Below, piece by piece: positions 1 to 12,069 of a stretch of 64,000 bases of DNA (position 1 is the first letter of the stretch; each line of letters starts with the position of its first letter). This DNA comes from Calendula officinalis (taxonomy: Eukaryota; Streptophyta; Magnoliopsida; Asterales; Asteraceae). A model generated the notes under the pieces. The model made no database searches, was not told the DNA's origin, and saw only the letters and a program-made list of their open reading frames with translations. The position numbers and the translations under genes are program-made. The DNA lies in the NCBI GenBank assembly GCA_963853835.1, contig OY970825.1, forward strand, positions 28,024,835 through 28,088,834, given 5' to 3'.

Positions 1-96
1 CAAAGGTTTTTGTAAATCCGTATTTTGGGATAGTTCCCCTCTTTATAAAATGATTATTTTGGCCAAATGTTTTGTATTAAAATTTGAGGTGCTACA
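1..96 (+). mobile_element. 3' end of a Ty3/gypsy LTR (truncated by window edge)
   Basis: The first 96 bases closely match the last ~100 bases of the LTR ending at 29780: both carry the stretch CAAAGGTTTTTGTAAATCCG and end in a GAGGTGYTACA terminus. This is therefore the tail of a related LTR whose body lies outside the window. No primer-binding site follows, so it is a 3' LTR or a solo LTR. Confidence 0.75.
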
Positions 97-459
97 AGAC
101 GTATTGTTGGCGTGTCAGTTCAGCTGATTTGACAAAATGCTGAAGTGTTAATTAGTGTCACAACCTTATTATGTTGAATGCATATCCTTGCATAGGAAGT
201 AAAATTCAACTTTTGACGTGACTCAGGTTAAACTGCCGCCAACTGAAGATACTTCATTTTTTGCCAAATTATTGTTACGTCAGCTAACACTATAACTGAA
301 CCTCAACTGACATACTAATTGTAGCATACAGTATTTGGGTGGCCATAGAATTTTTGTTGGATTTCAACAACAAAAAAGTGAAGGATTGTGATTCTGTTTG
401 CTTTCATTCTGAAAGGGTTGTAGAAAAGGATGTTGAAAATTTGAAATCAACACTGGTAA

Positions 460-1256
460 GGTTAGTGGGTATGGGCACCACATGTGGTGGTGCCCTTTTC
501 TGCCACATCAGCGCCACCTCATCAACCACACCACCACCACACCACATCATTTGGTGGAAATACCCACCACACCACACCACACCATTTTATTTTCCATCTC
601 ATCATTTCATTTCCATTTATTTTTCACACAAATAATATTTTATATAATTTAAAATTACATTACATTAAATAAAATTAAAATGACAATACTTTAAATTAAA
701 ATGAAAATACTAGAAATTAAACATTAAAATACTAGAAATTAAAAATTACAATAATTAAAATAAATTATTATTCTTCAACGTCTTCATCGTCTTCATCGTC
801 GGCATGTGCGTTGTTGTAGAGATGCGTCTTCATCGGAGGATATATCATCGAGTAGTTCTGAGTATATTGTTAGCATAAATGCGTCATCATCGTCAGATGA
901 TGAACCAAGATAATTCATTATTTGTGAGTTGGGGTATTTTGGTAGAGTTGTGGTGTGTTTTGGTAGTGTTTTGATAGTGTTTTGGTAGTGTTTTGAGTGT
1001 GTTTATATAGGAAATAAATAAATTTAATTAATTAATTAATTTTATTTTATTTTTTAATTCCCAACGGCTCAAAAAATAGCCGTTCAACGGCTAGTTTTCC
1101 CTTCCCACGCCCGTTCTCCGCCGTTGCCTTGATGCCGGATCCGCCACGCCGACCCCCCACGCCGTTGTGGGGGGCGGTGTTCTTCTTCTTCGCCACGCCG
1201 TGGCCGCCTAGTCACACCCCCACGCCATTTGGGGCGTTGGCCCGTACCGATCCGCC
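460..1256 (-). mobile_element. PIF/Harbinger-type non-autonomous element
   Basis: The left end GGTTAGTGGGTATGGGC and the reverse complement of the right end, GGCGGATCGGTACGGGC, are imperfect terminal inverted repeats of the same length. They are flanked by a 3-bp TAA duplication (457-459 and 1257-1259), as expected for PIF/Harbinger. The right half is GC-rich. On the minus strand it keeps a TATAAA-like box (1002-1009) and a short transposase-like start (793-918). It is too short for a full transposase, so it is a deletion derivative. Confidence 0.7.
793..918 (-). pseudogene. Truncated Harbinger transposase N-terminus
   Basis: A 41-codon minus-strand frame begins MNYLGSSSDDDDAF and is rich in Asp and Ser. 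Such an acidic N-terminus is what I recall for plant Harbinger DDE transposases, and the position inside a Harbinger-type element fits. It stops at a TGA after a repetitive GACGAAGATGAA-like tract. No DDE residues are present, so it is non-functional. A TATA-like box lies about 85 bases upstream on the same strand. Confidence 0.45.
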
Positions 1257-1259
1257 TAA

Positions 1260-3724
1260 GGAAAGTAATCTTCTTGGGGACTACTTTGATGGCAGACCCA
1301 GTGAATAATAGAACTAAAAAGTATCTCTGTCAAGCTTGTCAACGGTGATATTCCGGCAAGTATGGGATCAAAGGTTTGGTCACCCTTACGCTCAGTTTTA
1401 GAATATCAGGACAATCTAATTTAAAATCCACGTTGATTCAAAAAATTCAGTGGATTAGACCGTCAAATTCTATTCAACTCAAGGACATAAATTTGGGGAA
1501 AAAACTATCTTTTTATAAAATCAAAACCGAAACGTCGAGTAGCACAAAAAATACCCTAAATAATGCTACATTTTCGAACAAGCCTAAAAACAAAAATGAG
1601 CCGGATACCGTGCTTAAATCAAAGTCTAAAAATTGAACGAAGACTTATAAATTTAAATAACTTTGAAAAAACAGCATTTTTGGGACTCGTTTGCGGTTTA
1701 CCTACAGAACTTTTGACTCGTTGAATGCCGCCCCAGGAATAATTATGTTTATTTCAGTATAGTCCTTTTTCTTCACGGAATGCAGACGCAAATCTTGACC
1801 GAAAAGACTAAGGCGTAAGAGAAGAGGTGGGAATGTTAGGCAGGGCCCCAGAAGTTGGATTTTGAAAAGAATCCAGATGGACTTCTTGATCGTCGAGATG
1901 GGCCTACATATTTAAGCGCACATCATAGCGGCGGATCAATTGGGCTCTTCTATTCCTTTCAAACGCTCGAAAAAAATTAAGTGTTCTTTAAATCACATCC
2001 ATAGGAATGATTTAAAACGTAACTCTTTAAGTGGGTCTACATTAGCATCTCTTTAAGTGGTTTTGTCGAGTTTTTAGGTATATTTTCAAGGTGGCATTCT
2101 TTTATTTAGCTTTGTTGTAGATGTTAAAATCATTATGTTTTGGGGGTAATATATGCATCATAACTTTTTTTTATATCGCAATTTATTTTTTAATATACTT
2201 GTACAGTCTGCTTTATAATATGTAAAAATGATAGAAAATAGTTTTTTTTGTTTAAATATCACATTCTTTAGGCTATTAGGTATGGTTCTTGCAAATTTAA
2301 AACTATATATAATGCTTGAGTTTTGAAGTTAAAATAGGGTTGTCATCAGTTTCGATGAATACTTTTCCTAATTCGAGACGTATCATAGAAAATAAACACA
2401 TGCATATATAACTCGCTGAAAAAGTCCAAATTGTTATTTATCCGTTATCTTACCTCTGGCCATTTGGTATGTCTCTATTGGATTCATTATTCTTCTTTTC
2501 ATTTGGATGCATAATTTAATAGATAATTATATATTTATTCTAAACATTATAATAAAACAACATCAATTTATAAAATATTATACTACAAGAATGTTGAAGA
2601 GTTCAAAATTTTCTGGTTGTTAGTTTGCTGGACACATTCAAAGTTACTTCCTAACAAATCAATTTTCTAGGCCCTTAAATAATGCAATTTATTATTTTAA
2701 GCTTTTAAATAAAAGTATTTAATTACTAAATTTGATAGAAATCCGTAGAAAGATGAGAAATATATCTTAATTTTACTTCAAGAAAGTGTTAATATGCTAT
2801 GGGTTGATATTAATTGCATAAACATTTGCTTTATGAGTTTTAATAGTATCTTAAAATCTGGATTTTAAATCAGGTCAATATTCTAAAAACAATTAAACTG
2901 ACGGGTTGAACTGAATTACATATAATATTAGGTAAGATTAAATTCAGAAATTACAGATGATTAATCTTGAAGATGACAAAGAAAGAAGAAAGGTAAGATT
3001 AATTAAGTATTAGGTTAAAACATTTCATTAAATACAGAAGCGTCAAGTACATTAGTTTAAAATTTTAAAAGTAAAAAAAAATTCCGGCCCAATCCGGTTT
3101 CTTGGGTCAGGTTCAACCCGGTTCGGTAAAAAACCCGACGTTTCAATCCGACCCACATATTACACATCGACCCGGCTACATCCGGCTAACACCACACCGG
3201 CTTTACAGTCCAACACTGGTCAAATTTTGTGTGGAGCCACGCAGACCATACAATATATTTTAGGAAGATTTGAAAGTTGAATCTTTTTGAAATTTTGGTT
3301 CTTATTAAGTTTATTTTTGGAAATTACCCTAAAAATATCAAATCCGAACTAGTAAGAATATAATCCCGACCAAACGGCACGAGTAATTTAAAGCTTCTTC
3401 ATGTCATTTAATGCCTAAAAATAAGATTTGCATCAATGATCTCAATAAACTTAGTAAACAAATTCCCGACATTATGTTAGAATACTAAAGATAATTGGCT
3501 TAATATTTAAAGAGAATGAAAGCCAATCGCAAAGCCTGTCTTATTTCAAACCAAGACCAACTCCAATGTTCTTCACTTAAATACAATTTGTCTCCCATTC
3601 TCTTCGTAATCATCGGAAAATATCACCATTTTCTTGCTGTTTCCACCTGTTTTTTTTCTCTTTTCTCTCCCATAACACTCCTTGAATATTAACACTATCA
3701 ACTTAAATCTTTATTTCTTTAATC
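1260..3724. other. Gene-free AT-rich interval upstream of the kinase gene
   Basis: No convincing gene was seen. One 86-codon frame (1376-1636) is lysine- and serine-rich with no recognisable domain. A tract at about 3085-3200 has repeated CCGGYTC/CCCGAC words typical of degenerate plant repeats. The last ~200 bases are CT-rich and include TTAAATACAA near 3577, a plausible weak TATA region and pyrimidine-rich leader for the kinase transcript. Confidence 0.5.
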
Positions 3725-5459
3725 ATGAAGAACATGGTGAAGAACTGTTTTTGTTGCAATTCTCTCGAAGATCAAGACACAAAGATCAGGTTTGCACTCT
3801 TTAAATCTTTCTTTTTATTATCTCTTAGTGATCTTGCATAAATATACACCACTATATTGATACAATTATTTGATTTTAATTAACTTTTTGTGTAGTCCCC
3901 CGAAAAATAGAGATTACCCATGGACTATGTATACCCTGAAAGAACTTGTGCACGCAACAAACAATTTTCATAACGATAATAAGATCGGCGAAGGAGGGTT
4001 TGGGAGTGTTTATTGGGGTCGAGCAAGTAAAGGCGCCGAGGTAGGCTTTCGTCCCTTTTTATTCAAATCCATATTACTACTTTCCAGGAAAGAGGCGCGA
4101 AACTCAATTGCTAATTTGGGAAATATCTGTGTTTATAAAAAATATTGGCAGCTAGAGGACTCAAACCAGTGACCTTCATGTTATTAGTAATAGACTCTAA
4201 CTAACTATGCCACTATGACATATTATCTTTATAAATCTTTAAACTCATATCAGTCTATTGATCATTACCACTCACCACAATCACTAACGCCACCATCCAC
4301 CATCAGTACAACCCATCAGTCCACTATCATCACCGCAAAATAGTTACAGGGTACCTGTCAAAGATACCATACGCTAGTGTTTATATATGTATGTATATTT
4401 GAATAAGGTCCATAAAGGTTAAATTTCAAAATTCAATTGTCTTATATATAGTTGGCTGTGAAACGGCTCAAGTCCATGAACGCTAAAGCAGAAATGGAAT
4501 TTGCGGTTGAGGTAGAGATTCTTGGGAGAGTTCGACACAAGAATTTATTGGGACTGAAAGGATTTTATGCCGGTGGAGATGAAAAGCTAATAGTCTATGA
4601 CTATATGCCTAACCATAGTTTGCTAACTCACCTCCATGGTCAACTTGCACCCGATTGTCTTCTAGATTGGCCACGAAGAATGAGCATCGCCATTGGTTCC
4701 GCCGAAGGCTTAGCGTAAGTTGTTATATTGCACGTTTTCTTGCAACAGAACACACACTCTGTAAACTACTTATAAATTTACACCATGTTAAATTGCATGT
4801 TGATTAGGTATTTGCACCATGAAGTAACTCCTCATATAATCCATAGAGACATAAAAGCTAGTAACGTACTTCTAGATTCGGAATTCCAAGCAAAAGTTGC
4901 CGATTTCGGGTTTGCGAAACTAATACCCGATGGAGTGACTCACATGACCACGAAGGTGAAGGGAACCCTAGGTTACCTTGCACCCGAGTATGCCATGTGG
5001 GGAAAGGTCTCAGAAAGCTGTGATGTTTACAGCTTTGGAATATTATTACTGGAGATCCTAAGTGCAAAAAAGCCATTAGAGAAGCTCCCGGGGGGCATCA
5101 AGCGCGATATCATACAATGGGCTACTCCATTTGTACAAAAGGACGAGTATGATCACATTGCCGACCCTAGATTGAAGGGTAGATTTGATATTTCACAACT
5201 CAAGGTTGTGGTCAAGATAGCATTGGCTTGTACCGATAGTAATCCCGAGAATCGACCGAGCATGATGGAGGTGGTGGAATGGTTGAAGAGCGGTGTTGGA
5301 AGTCGGAGGAAGGAGATAAATATTGTTAAAGATCGAGTTGATCATGACACCGAATATGAAGATGATTTTGGTGATGATGATGATACCGATTATTATGAAA
5401 CATTTGATATGAAGAATCATTCGGGCAGGGTTCCAAGAATGCCATCAAGAACAAGATAA
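3725..5459 (+). CDS. PTI1-like receptor-like cytoplasmic kinase (RLCK)
   Basis: The gene has four exons with GT-AG introns: 3725-3789, 3896-4040, 4452-4714 and 4808-5459, encoding 374 residues. Visible kinase motifs are the glycine loop GEGGFGSVYWG (53-63), ATP-anchoring Lys in LAVKRL (Lys74), catalytic HRDIKASN (170-177), DFG (190-192) and APE (216-218). HRD with Arg makes it an RD kinase. The start MKNMVKNCFCCNS lacks a signal peptide or membrane span. Its Cys-Cys pair could be S-acylated, as in Pti1-like cytoplasmic kinases, which act at the plasma membrane in immune and developmental signalling. Domain order, exon layout and length resemble Arabidopsis At3g15890 (about 361 residues). The C-terminal tail is acidic (DDDDTDY). 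An AATAAA signal near 5629 may end the transcript. No stop or frameshift was seen; it is the only intact gene here. The physiological partner is unknown. Confidence 0.92.
4135..4225 (-). repeat. tRNA-like (SINE-type) module in kinase intron 2
   Basis: On the minus strand the sequence TAGTGGCATAGTTAGTTA (A-box-like) is followed about 35 bases later by GGTTTGAGTCCTCT (B-box-like). This spacing is that of an internal RNA polymerase III promoter. It cannot fold into a proper tRNA by eye and sits inside an intron, so it is best read as a tRNA-derived SINE relic. Confidence 0.35.
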
Positions 5460-6030
5460 AACAAGCATAAGGGTACTACACAAAATTTGTGCAATTAAAT
5501 CTCAAAATTGTTTCTTGATTTTATTGTAGTTCTTTATTTGTCATGTAATTAAACTTTTATAATGTGGGGTCTTTTTGTTCATTGATCTCTGACATTATTC
5601 TCCATTTTTCTCTTTCTTTTCATTTTTTTAATAAAAATGATATTGTCGATATATAATTTATAATGTACATATTCTTGTCGACAATATTTACTTATTTTCA
5701 TCAACGACTAAAACCGAACCGAATCAAAACCAAAAACATGTAATTGGTTCGGTTTTAAAAATTCATCAACTTCAGTTTCGGTTCAGTTTGATTCGGTTTC
5801 TAGACCGAGTTCACCCCTTCCTAGGCCACAAGTTCCATATGTTTAGCATTCAATAACTCAAAAAATTAGATGAGCTGATAATTGGACCTCTATTATGGGC
5901 TTTGAGTGTTTAATATTGATAATTGGGCATCTATAATACGGGCTTCGAAAGATGGCGTTGGGTAACAGGTTGAAAATAATGATGGAGATGTTCAAGACAT
6001 CAAGTTATCAAGTATGTTTTGGATAAATAA
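5460..6030. other. Intergenic, no gene seen
   Basis: This is the 3' flank of the kinase gene with no further gene. It contains a short inverted repeat ATATTGTCGA/TCGACAATAT (about 5640-5690), and a tract of AACCGAA/TTCGGTT words at 5705-5805 that can fold back on itself. Both look like small degenerate repeats. Confidence 0.5.
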
Positions 6031-6505
6031 TAGGGATAATTTCATAGATATCAATGCAAATTTTCAATATTACACACAAATTTCATTATTACGTATATAT
6101 CCATCAACAACCTCAGAATTCTCACATATATCCTTTTACCTAATTTAATAATATTAAAATATATTAAAATTTTAAAAACATAAATCCTAATCTAAATTAA
6201 TGGAAAAACTACCCTAAATATCAATGATAAAAAAAATGCAATTGCTAAGTTTGGCAAGAAAATGACCTTGACGAAAGAAACTGACCTTGACGAAAGAAAG
6301 AACTCTTGACCTTTAAGGGAATTTAAGGCATCTTAACATTAATTTAGATTAAGATTTTTATTTTTTAAATTTGAAATAATTTAAATATTATTAAATAAGG
6401 TAAAAGGATATATATGTGAGAATTTGAGGTTTTGAAAGTATATATAGGTAATAATGAAGTTTGCAAGGATATATACGTAATATTAGATGTTTTCAAGGAC
6501 GTAAA
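6031..6505. mobile_element. MITE with long terminal inverted repeats
   Basis: The left ~165 bases and the reverse complement of the right ~165 bases match imperfectly. Both contain blocks such as AATATTACRYA, TTCATTATTAC and CTCACATATATCCTTTTACC in the same order. The centre (about 6200-6340) is short and non-coding. No transposase is encoded, so this is a foldback-type MITE. Its exact ends and target duplication are blurred by the Mutator-like element inserted at its right edge. Confidence 0.55.
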
Positions 6506-6513
6506 ATAATAAA

Positions 6514-7647
6514 GAGTAAATTACACGAATGGTCCCTGTGGTTTGACAAACGTTTAGGATTTAGTCCCTAACTTTTAGAAATTACACCCGTGGTTTAAAC
6601 TTCGTATTACTTTTGGTCCAAAATCCTAACAAATGTTCAATATAACAATTAACTTTGTCTAAATGACAAATTTACCCTTTATCTTCATATTCCCCAACTG
6701 AGTGGAAAATTAAAATCCTAAATCACAATCCATCTACTACGACTCTTTCCGGCATCCCAGGCGAAACACTAAAACCAGACTTGTGTAATAAATAAAAAAC
6801 AACCATAAACCAAAACCTTAATTTGGTGAAAAGATTAAAAAAACAGACCTGCAAACTAGAGAGAGCGTAGATAAAAACAAACCTGCGAACAAGAGACTTC
6901 CATTTCTGTATTCGATCACAACCGTCTGATCGACTTCTGTCTCTTCCACTTCTGTTTATGTGAATCAATTTCGACCACAGCCGTATGTGATGGTGTTGCA
7001 GGTGGGGCTCGCCGGAGAGGCGGAGATGTTGAATATCATGTTTGGTTTGTCGGCTTGCAACATTAAGTATGTCAATGGCTCAATCTGATCCCTAATTACT
7101 TTTAATAAGAAAAGAAATTGATTTTATAAATAAGTTAAACTAAGGCTTTTTAGGAATTTAAGAGGAATGGTGCTCAAATATTATTCTCTTGGAAACTTCT
7201 AGCAGCCATTAAGGGCTTTGATGTATATGAGGTAACGTCATTGTCATGGTGGAGGTGAGTACGATCAAGAGGAAAACCAAGGTTATGAGGAAGAATATGA
7301 TCAATCTGGTGATCTAGATGTTCGCAGAGAACGAGCAGGTGGAGGTGAAACAAATGGTGACGAAAAATGACCGAATTAAGTCGATTTGTGAGTCGATTTG
7401 TGGCGGTGGTGGCGGCATCTGGTAGCAAACAACCACTCAAAAATATATAACAACAACAAAGATTAGGGGTATTTCGGTCACTTCAAAATATTTAACAGTT
7501 TAATTTAACGTTCGTTAGGATTTTGGACCAAAAGCAATACGAAATCCAAACCATGCCACCATGATGACCACGGGTGTAATTTCTGAAAGTTAACGACCAA
7601 ATCCAAAATATTTGGCAAACCACATGGACCATTCGTGTAATTTACTC
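6514..7647. mobile_element. Mutator-like non-autonomous element (TIR-MULE)
   Basis: Both ends begin GAGTAAATTACACGAATGG when read inward, and the inverted repeats extend for over 100 bases (for example GGTTTG, ATTACACCCGTGGT and AAAGYAATACGAA). A perfect 9-bp duplication AATAATAAA flanks it (6505-6513, 7648-7656), diagnostic of Mutator-like elements. The ~850-bp interior has short open frames on both strands but no recognisable transposase or captured gene. Its TIR style resembles the Pack-MULE at 47347-48353. Confidence 0.85.
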
Positions 7648-7721
7648 AATAATAAATGAGATTTGCTAACTATAGCAGTTAAGGCAATGGTTAAAGATTC
7701 ATTATATGGTTTATTTACATA

Positions 7722-8835
7722 CTAGGTTAAAACCCGCGCGATGCGGCGGCTGCGAACTATATATTCCTGGCGTTTAAAAGTTCATTGGTTACATATTTTT
7801 ATAAAGAATACAATATATACGCATGAAAACTGTGTATAAAATAGAGGTAAAACAATAAACCTAATTAATGATAAAAATACAGGGAAAAAATGTCTGTTTA
7901 TGTGTGTTACTCATCATGTAAAACCTCTCGATACACCATGTTTGCTATGTAAACTCCATCGAGATTAATTTTTTTGCTTGAGTTACCAATACTTTTGTCG
8001 TGTCACGTGAATTCATCTTGACAGAGCAACGTAAAAATGCAACCATGCGAAAATATCGATTCCGGCAGATAAACGCCCATGTTTTTTTTATAAGTTATTT
8101 AAAACAATATATGTCACGTGAAATTCCTCTTGATTGGTTGCATTTTTGTTATAACGAATAAATGTCCATGCGGGTACCTTGTGACTTTTTTTTTTTGCGG
8201 TGACAATTGGTGAGTGACGGTAGTGATGAAAGTGGTTGTGGTGGAGGTGACCGTGGGTGGTAGTGATAACTTAAACTTTTTTTTTAGGAGAAAGTATTAA
8301 AATATTTTTGTGTATTGCTAGACATTGAAATTTTTTCATCACTCATGAATTATTACAATGAGAAATTATTGTTGTTTTACAACTAACTTTAAACCATAAA
8401 AAAAACTTAAAGTAGAAAAAAACATTAATTATTTTATTAAATTGGGGGACGAAGTTAACCCCACATACTCCAGGTTCCCGTTTCTTTTGTTTTTAGTTTT
8501 CCGAATACTCCCAAACATTCATACGGCACTTTACTTTTGATCTTTCTGAGATTTTCCTGTGCATCCGTTCTCAATCAACAAATTGTGTTATTCTAATGAT
8601 TTCTTTAAACAATATATGTTCAACTTAATTTATCAAAAATGTAGAATAAAGTTTTCTAATAACTATTTTGCACTACAATAGTTGGTTGGTATCTTAAGAA
8701 TCTTGAAAATGTAATTTTTTAGTATACATATATGAACTAAGAGGTCTTAATTCAAGAAAGTAAAATGTCAACAAAACAAGAATCAAATCCTGTCTTCAAA
8801 AACATATATGCTTGAGTTTAATTATCTATAAAGTA
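7722..8835 (-). mobile_element. Helitron-like segment (minus orientation)
   Basis: At 7721 the sequence A|CTAGGTTAAAACCCGCGCGATGCGG is the reverse of a Helitron 3' terminus: host A, CTAG, then a GC-rich fold. Near 8826-8838 CTATAAAGTATAG resembles the reversed Helitron 5' end TCTATACTTTATA. Between them are non-coding sequences, including G/T-rich GGTGGTAGTGATG words at 8200-8270. The right boundary is uncertain because another Helitron 3' end starts there. Confidence 0.45.
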
Positions 8836-10692
8836 TAGGAGGGTACTCGCATAATGCGTAGGCGAATACCCTGTAACTATATTTAGCGGCAGTCAAACTG
8901 GCAAATCTGGTCAAACATGTCAATTTGAAAATTCTAGAAGCAGGTCAAACTTAATTGTCTCTAACGGGTCATTGAAGAAGTTAGCAATAAATCTCTCCAA
9001 TTAATATTACAATATTTTAAAAGTGAGATTATTGTACCTAGATTTGTTTAAATTATCATAAGTTTGCGTATCAGCTAATCCAAACACAGAGGGTTCCTTT
9101 CTTTACTACTTGTTCCAAAAGTACATGATCCTCTTTATCTCCATTTGAAGGTGGTAAAAGCATAAAAAAACAATGATATCTAAAAGCTTGAAACCATAAG
9201 GATATTCTAATATATATTTCCTGCATTATTTTCATCAAACACTCATATGTGTCCATTGAAATATATATATTCACAAAGCATACCATCACGAACATTTCAT
9301 TAATTTCATTAATTTGATCAAAATATCAAACTTTAAGGACTCCAAGTTTAACCATCACGAAAATATTTTCTCCCAAAAGTTAAATATCTACAAATTGGTT
9401 GATAGATTATTATTTTTTCAACTTAAACAGGTAGTTAAAAGATTCATGAATCGAAAGAGATCCAATATAAATTTCTCTTTAAAAAAGTTATATATTATTA
9501 TAATAAGCTCAAACTCGAGCTTGACTCAATTTTTCATCCTCTTAAAAATGCAGTTTTTAGTGGAGGCTCGTCGACTTTCAGACAATACAATCGTTGGTGC
9601 AGCGATGAATCCATCATAAAATCAATATTCAAATATCACTTTTATAGAATATCAATACAATACAACAACACGTATATTCAATATTCAGATATTTGTTTCA
9701 TAATATCAAACAGGGAAATGGCTTCCAGAACGTCATTTGTAGATATCAAAAAGAGATTTATGCTACAAGAGTAATAAATTCGCAAAAAAGGACATACAAG
9801 TTACAGTTTGATTGATAACTCAATTTGCAGAATTGCAGGCTGTTTCTTCGACCTCGTGCCCTTCATTGATGAGGAAGTGAACAAAATCATACATCGATCG
9901 GTTTTGGTAGTTGGAGTAGGGTTTCAATATCCAAATCATAGTTCAACTATAATTCCGAAACAACAATCATTGCATTAACATCGTACTAAACACAAACACG
10001 TAAACAACATATACAATACATATTCAATATAGAATCTTACATTTTATGTGTAACCATGAAACATCGCCTAATTGGTCCAACATCACTGAATGTTTCCTCC
10101 ACCTGAAATTTTAGGTCAAATTAACACTTAATAATAGACTTATAAGCACATAAAAAAGAAAAAAAATTGCCTGATATTTGTGAAAGTGTAAGGGGAATTA
10201 GTAACGAACACGGTGGCTAGACTGTGCTGGATAGTCAATTTATACAGTTCATGAGGGTCAAGTCGACTGTCATCATTGAACGGTCGCAGAAATTGTGGCG
10301 GTAATCATGCATTACCCAAAATTGTGGTAGGTGTAGATGATGAGTGTGAATTTGACAAGTGATTTGGTTGGGAGAAATTGGCGGACGTGATTTTTGGGAG
10401 CCTTAAAGGAAAAAATATGTGTGTTACAAAGTGTTTACATCTAATTGTTCGAATCCTGTGACCATTTAAATTTGGGAATTTTGTTTTATTTTTGCGTCAT
10501 TTAATTGTTAAAAAAATTCATAAATGTGGAATTAATTTTAAAGTAAATAATTGTAACTGAATATGGAAACAAAATTAGACGTTGTTACCATTTAATCAAT
10601 TCCTTAATGGCAAAATGGTAACCGAATAGACACTTGTATTTTCTGAGTAAGATATACTTGGGAACACCTTATGTAGAAAGTGTTACGAATTT

Positions 10693-10785
10693 GTAACCAA
10701 AGCTATGACTTTGGCTAGTGGTAAGAGCTTTACTTATGGAGCACTCCAACTCGGGTTCTAGCCTCGTCCAAAGCAGTTTTTAATT
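10693..10785 (+). repeat. tRNA-like module near Helitron 5' end
   Basis: TTGGCTAGTGGTAAGAGC resembles a polymerase III A box and CGGGTTCTAGCCTC, about 30 bases on, resembles a B box. A second GGTTTGAATTC word lies at about 10825. It lies within ~180 bases of the Helitron 5' terminus, the same relative place as the module at 23050-23130. It does not form a credible cloverleaf. Confidence 0.4.
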
Positions 10786-12069
10786 ATTTTTCAGGCAAAA
10801 TGAACATTGCTAATTATGGCAGGTTTGAATTCAGACCTTCCATATTTAGAAATGTTCAATATGCTTTATTGTAACGACCCGAAATTTGTAATAAATAAAT
10901 TTATAAAAAAATCATGATAAATACGGATAAATCGTTTAAAGAACTTAGGAATTGGTTTCGTGTCGTTTGGACACCGTACGGGAAAGTTATGGGCGAAACC
11001 GGGTCGAGACAAAGATGAAAAAGTGCAGCCCTGCTGCTTTAGGAAGTTCGCGACGCGAACTAGGGGTAACGATCGGGAACTTCGATCAGGGATCTGAGCC
11101 ATTGGTCGTGATGTAGTTCACGATGGCTTAGCGATCGCGAACTATGAAGAACGCAGACTTAGCGACGCGAACTATTATTCGCGCCGTGAACTTGTGACGT
11201 GCAGCATTAAAATCGGGTTGGAGCTCATTTGATGAAATAGAAAACCCTAGTTCTTCCCTTTGGCGATTTTGGAGCTCAAGTGTAGATTTTGGTTGATTTC
11301 TTCTCAAATCTTTGATAGATTTCACTCCTAGTTGAAGATTAAAGGTATATCTTCACTCCGTGATCTTCGTAGCTTAAGATCTATGTATTTTGATGTATGG
11401 GTTGAAACCCTAGTCCTTGGGGTTATGGGTTATGGTGATATAAGTGATGTATACACCTAATAGATGGTATATTAACAAAGGAAACAAGTGTATGATTATG
11501 ACTTGTAAGAATCTTGAGGGTTGGTTAAACCTAGGGTTTGGTAAATCACCATAATTGGGGGAATGAGTTAGTAAGTGCTATCAAGAGATAGATGGACACA
11601 TTGGTAGTAATATGTGATGTTGATAATCTTGTGATTATTGTATTAGGCATTTGGTGAGGTCTTGGAAGGCTGACCGAATTGTGAAGCAAGGAAACTGACG
11701 TAAAGAATACGGTTGGAGCACTTTATTGCTAAGGTGAGTACGTGTGGACTTTACTGAGTACATAGTTATATGAAGTATTTTGATTACTTATGATTGGTCT
11801 ATTTAATGTCTGCCTAGACTTATTATGTGTTGAGTTAGTATATATTATTGATATTAACTAACTAACTTGTTTGATGATTGATGTGATAGCCAAAGGCTTT
11901 GACTGGCATAACTGATAGAGTTATGATTAGAGATAGATGGTGGTGACGCGGGAGAGATCCCGGTCACTGAGGCGAGTGTACATATGTTTGTAGACTAAGC
12001 ACACGGGTGCTTCTAGTTCGCATATGTTTGCGTACTAGGTGATCTAGGAATCTAATGCATATATGTTTA

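Larger units (their letters stand above)
339..1299 (+). pseudogene. Decayed coding relic split by a Harbinger element
   Basis: Codons from 339 to 456 are open and gene-like (charged and hydrophobic residues, no low complexity). Removing the inserted element at 460-1256, with its TAA target duplication, lets the frame continue briefly into 1260-1275. In a neighbouring frame the next bases encode LGDYFDGRPSE and then a stop. That peptide resembles the GDYxDRGP metal-binding motif of calcineurin-like phosphatases, but the arginine-glycine order is swapped and a frameshift is needed, so the family assignment is weak. No start codon, flanking exon or promoter could be assigned. It could equally be chance coding potential in an old repeat. 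Confidence 0.25.

Noticed and set aside
4858..5076. Minus-strand frame in the kinase region
   Set aside because: It is a shadow of kinase exon 4.
10693..10785. Genuine tRNA gene
   Set aside because: Only A/B-box-like words are present; no acceptor stem or anticodon arm could be built by eye.
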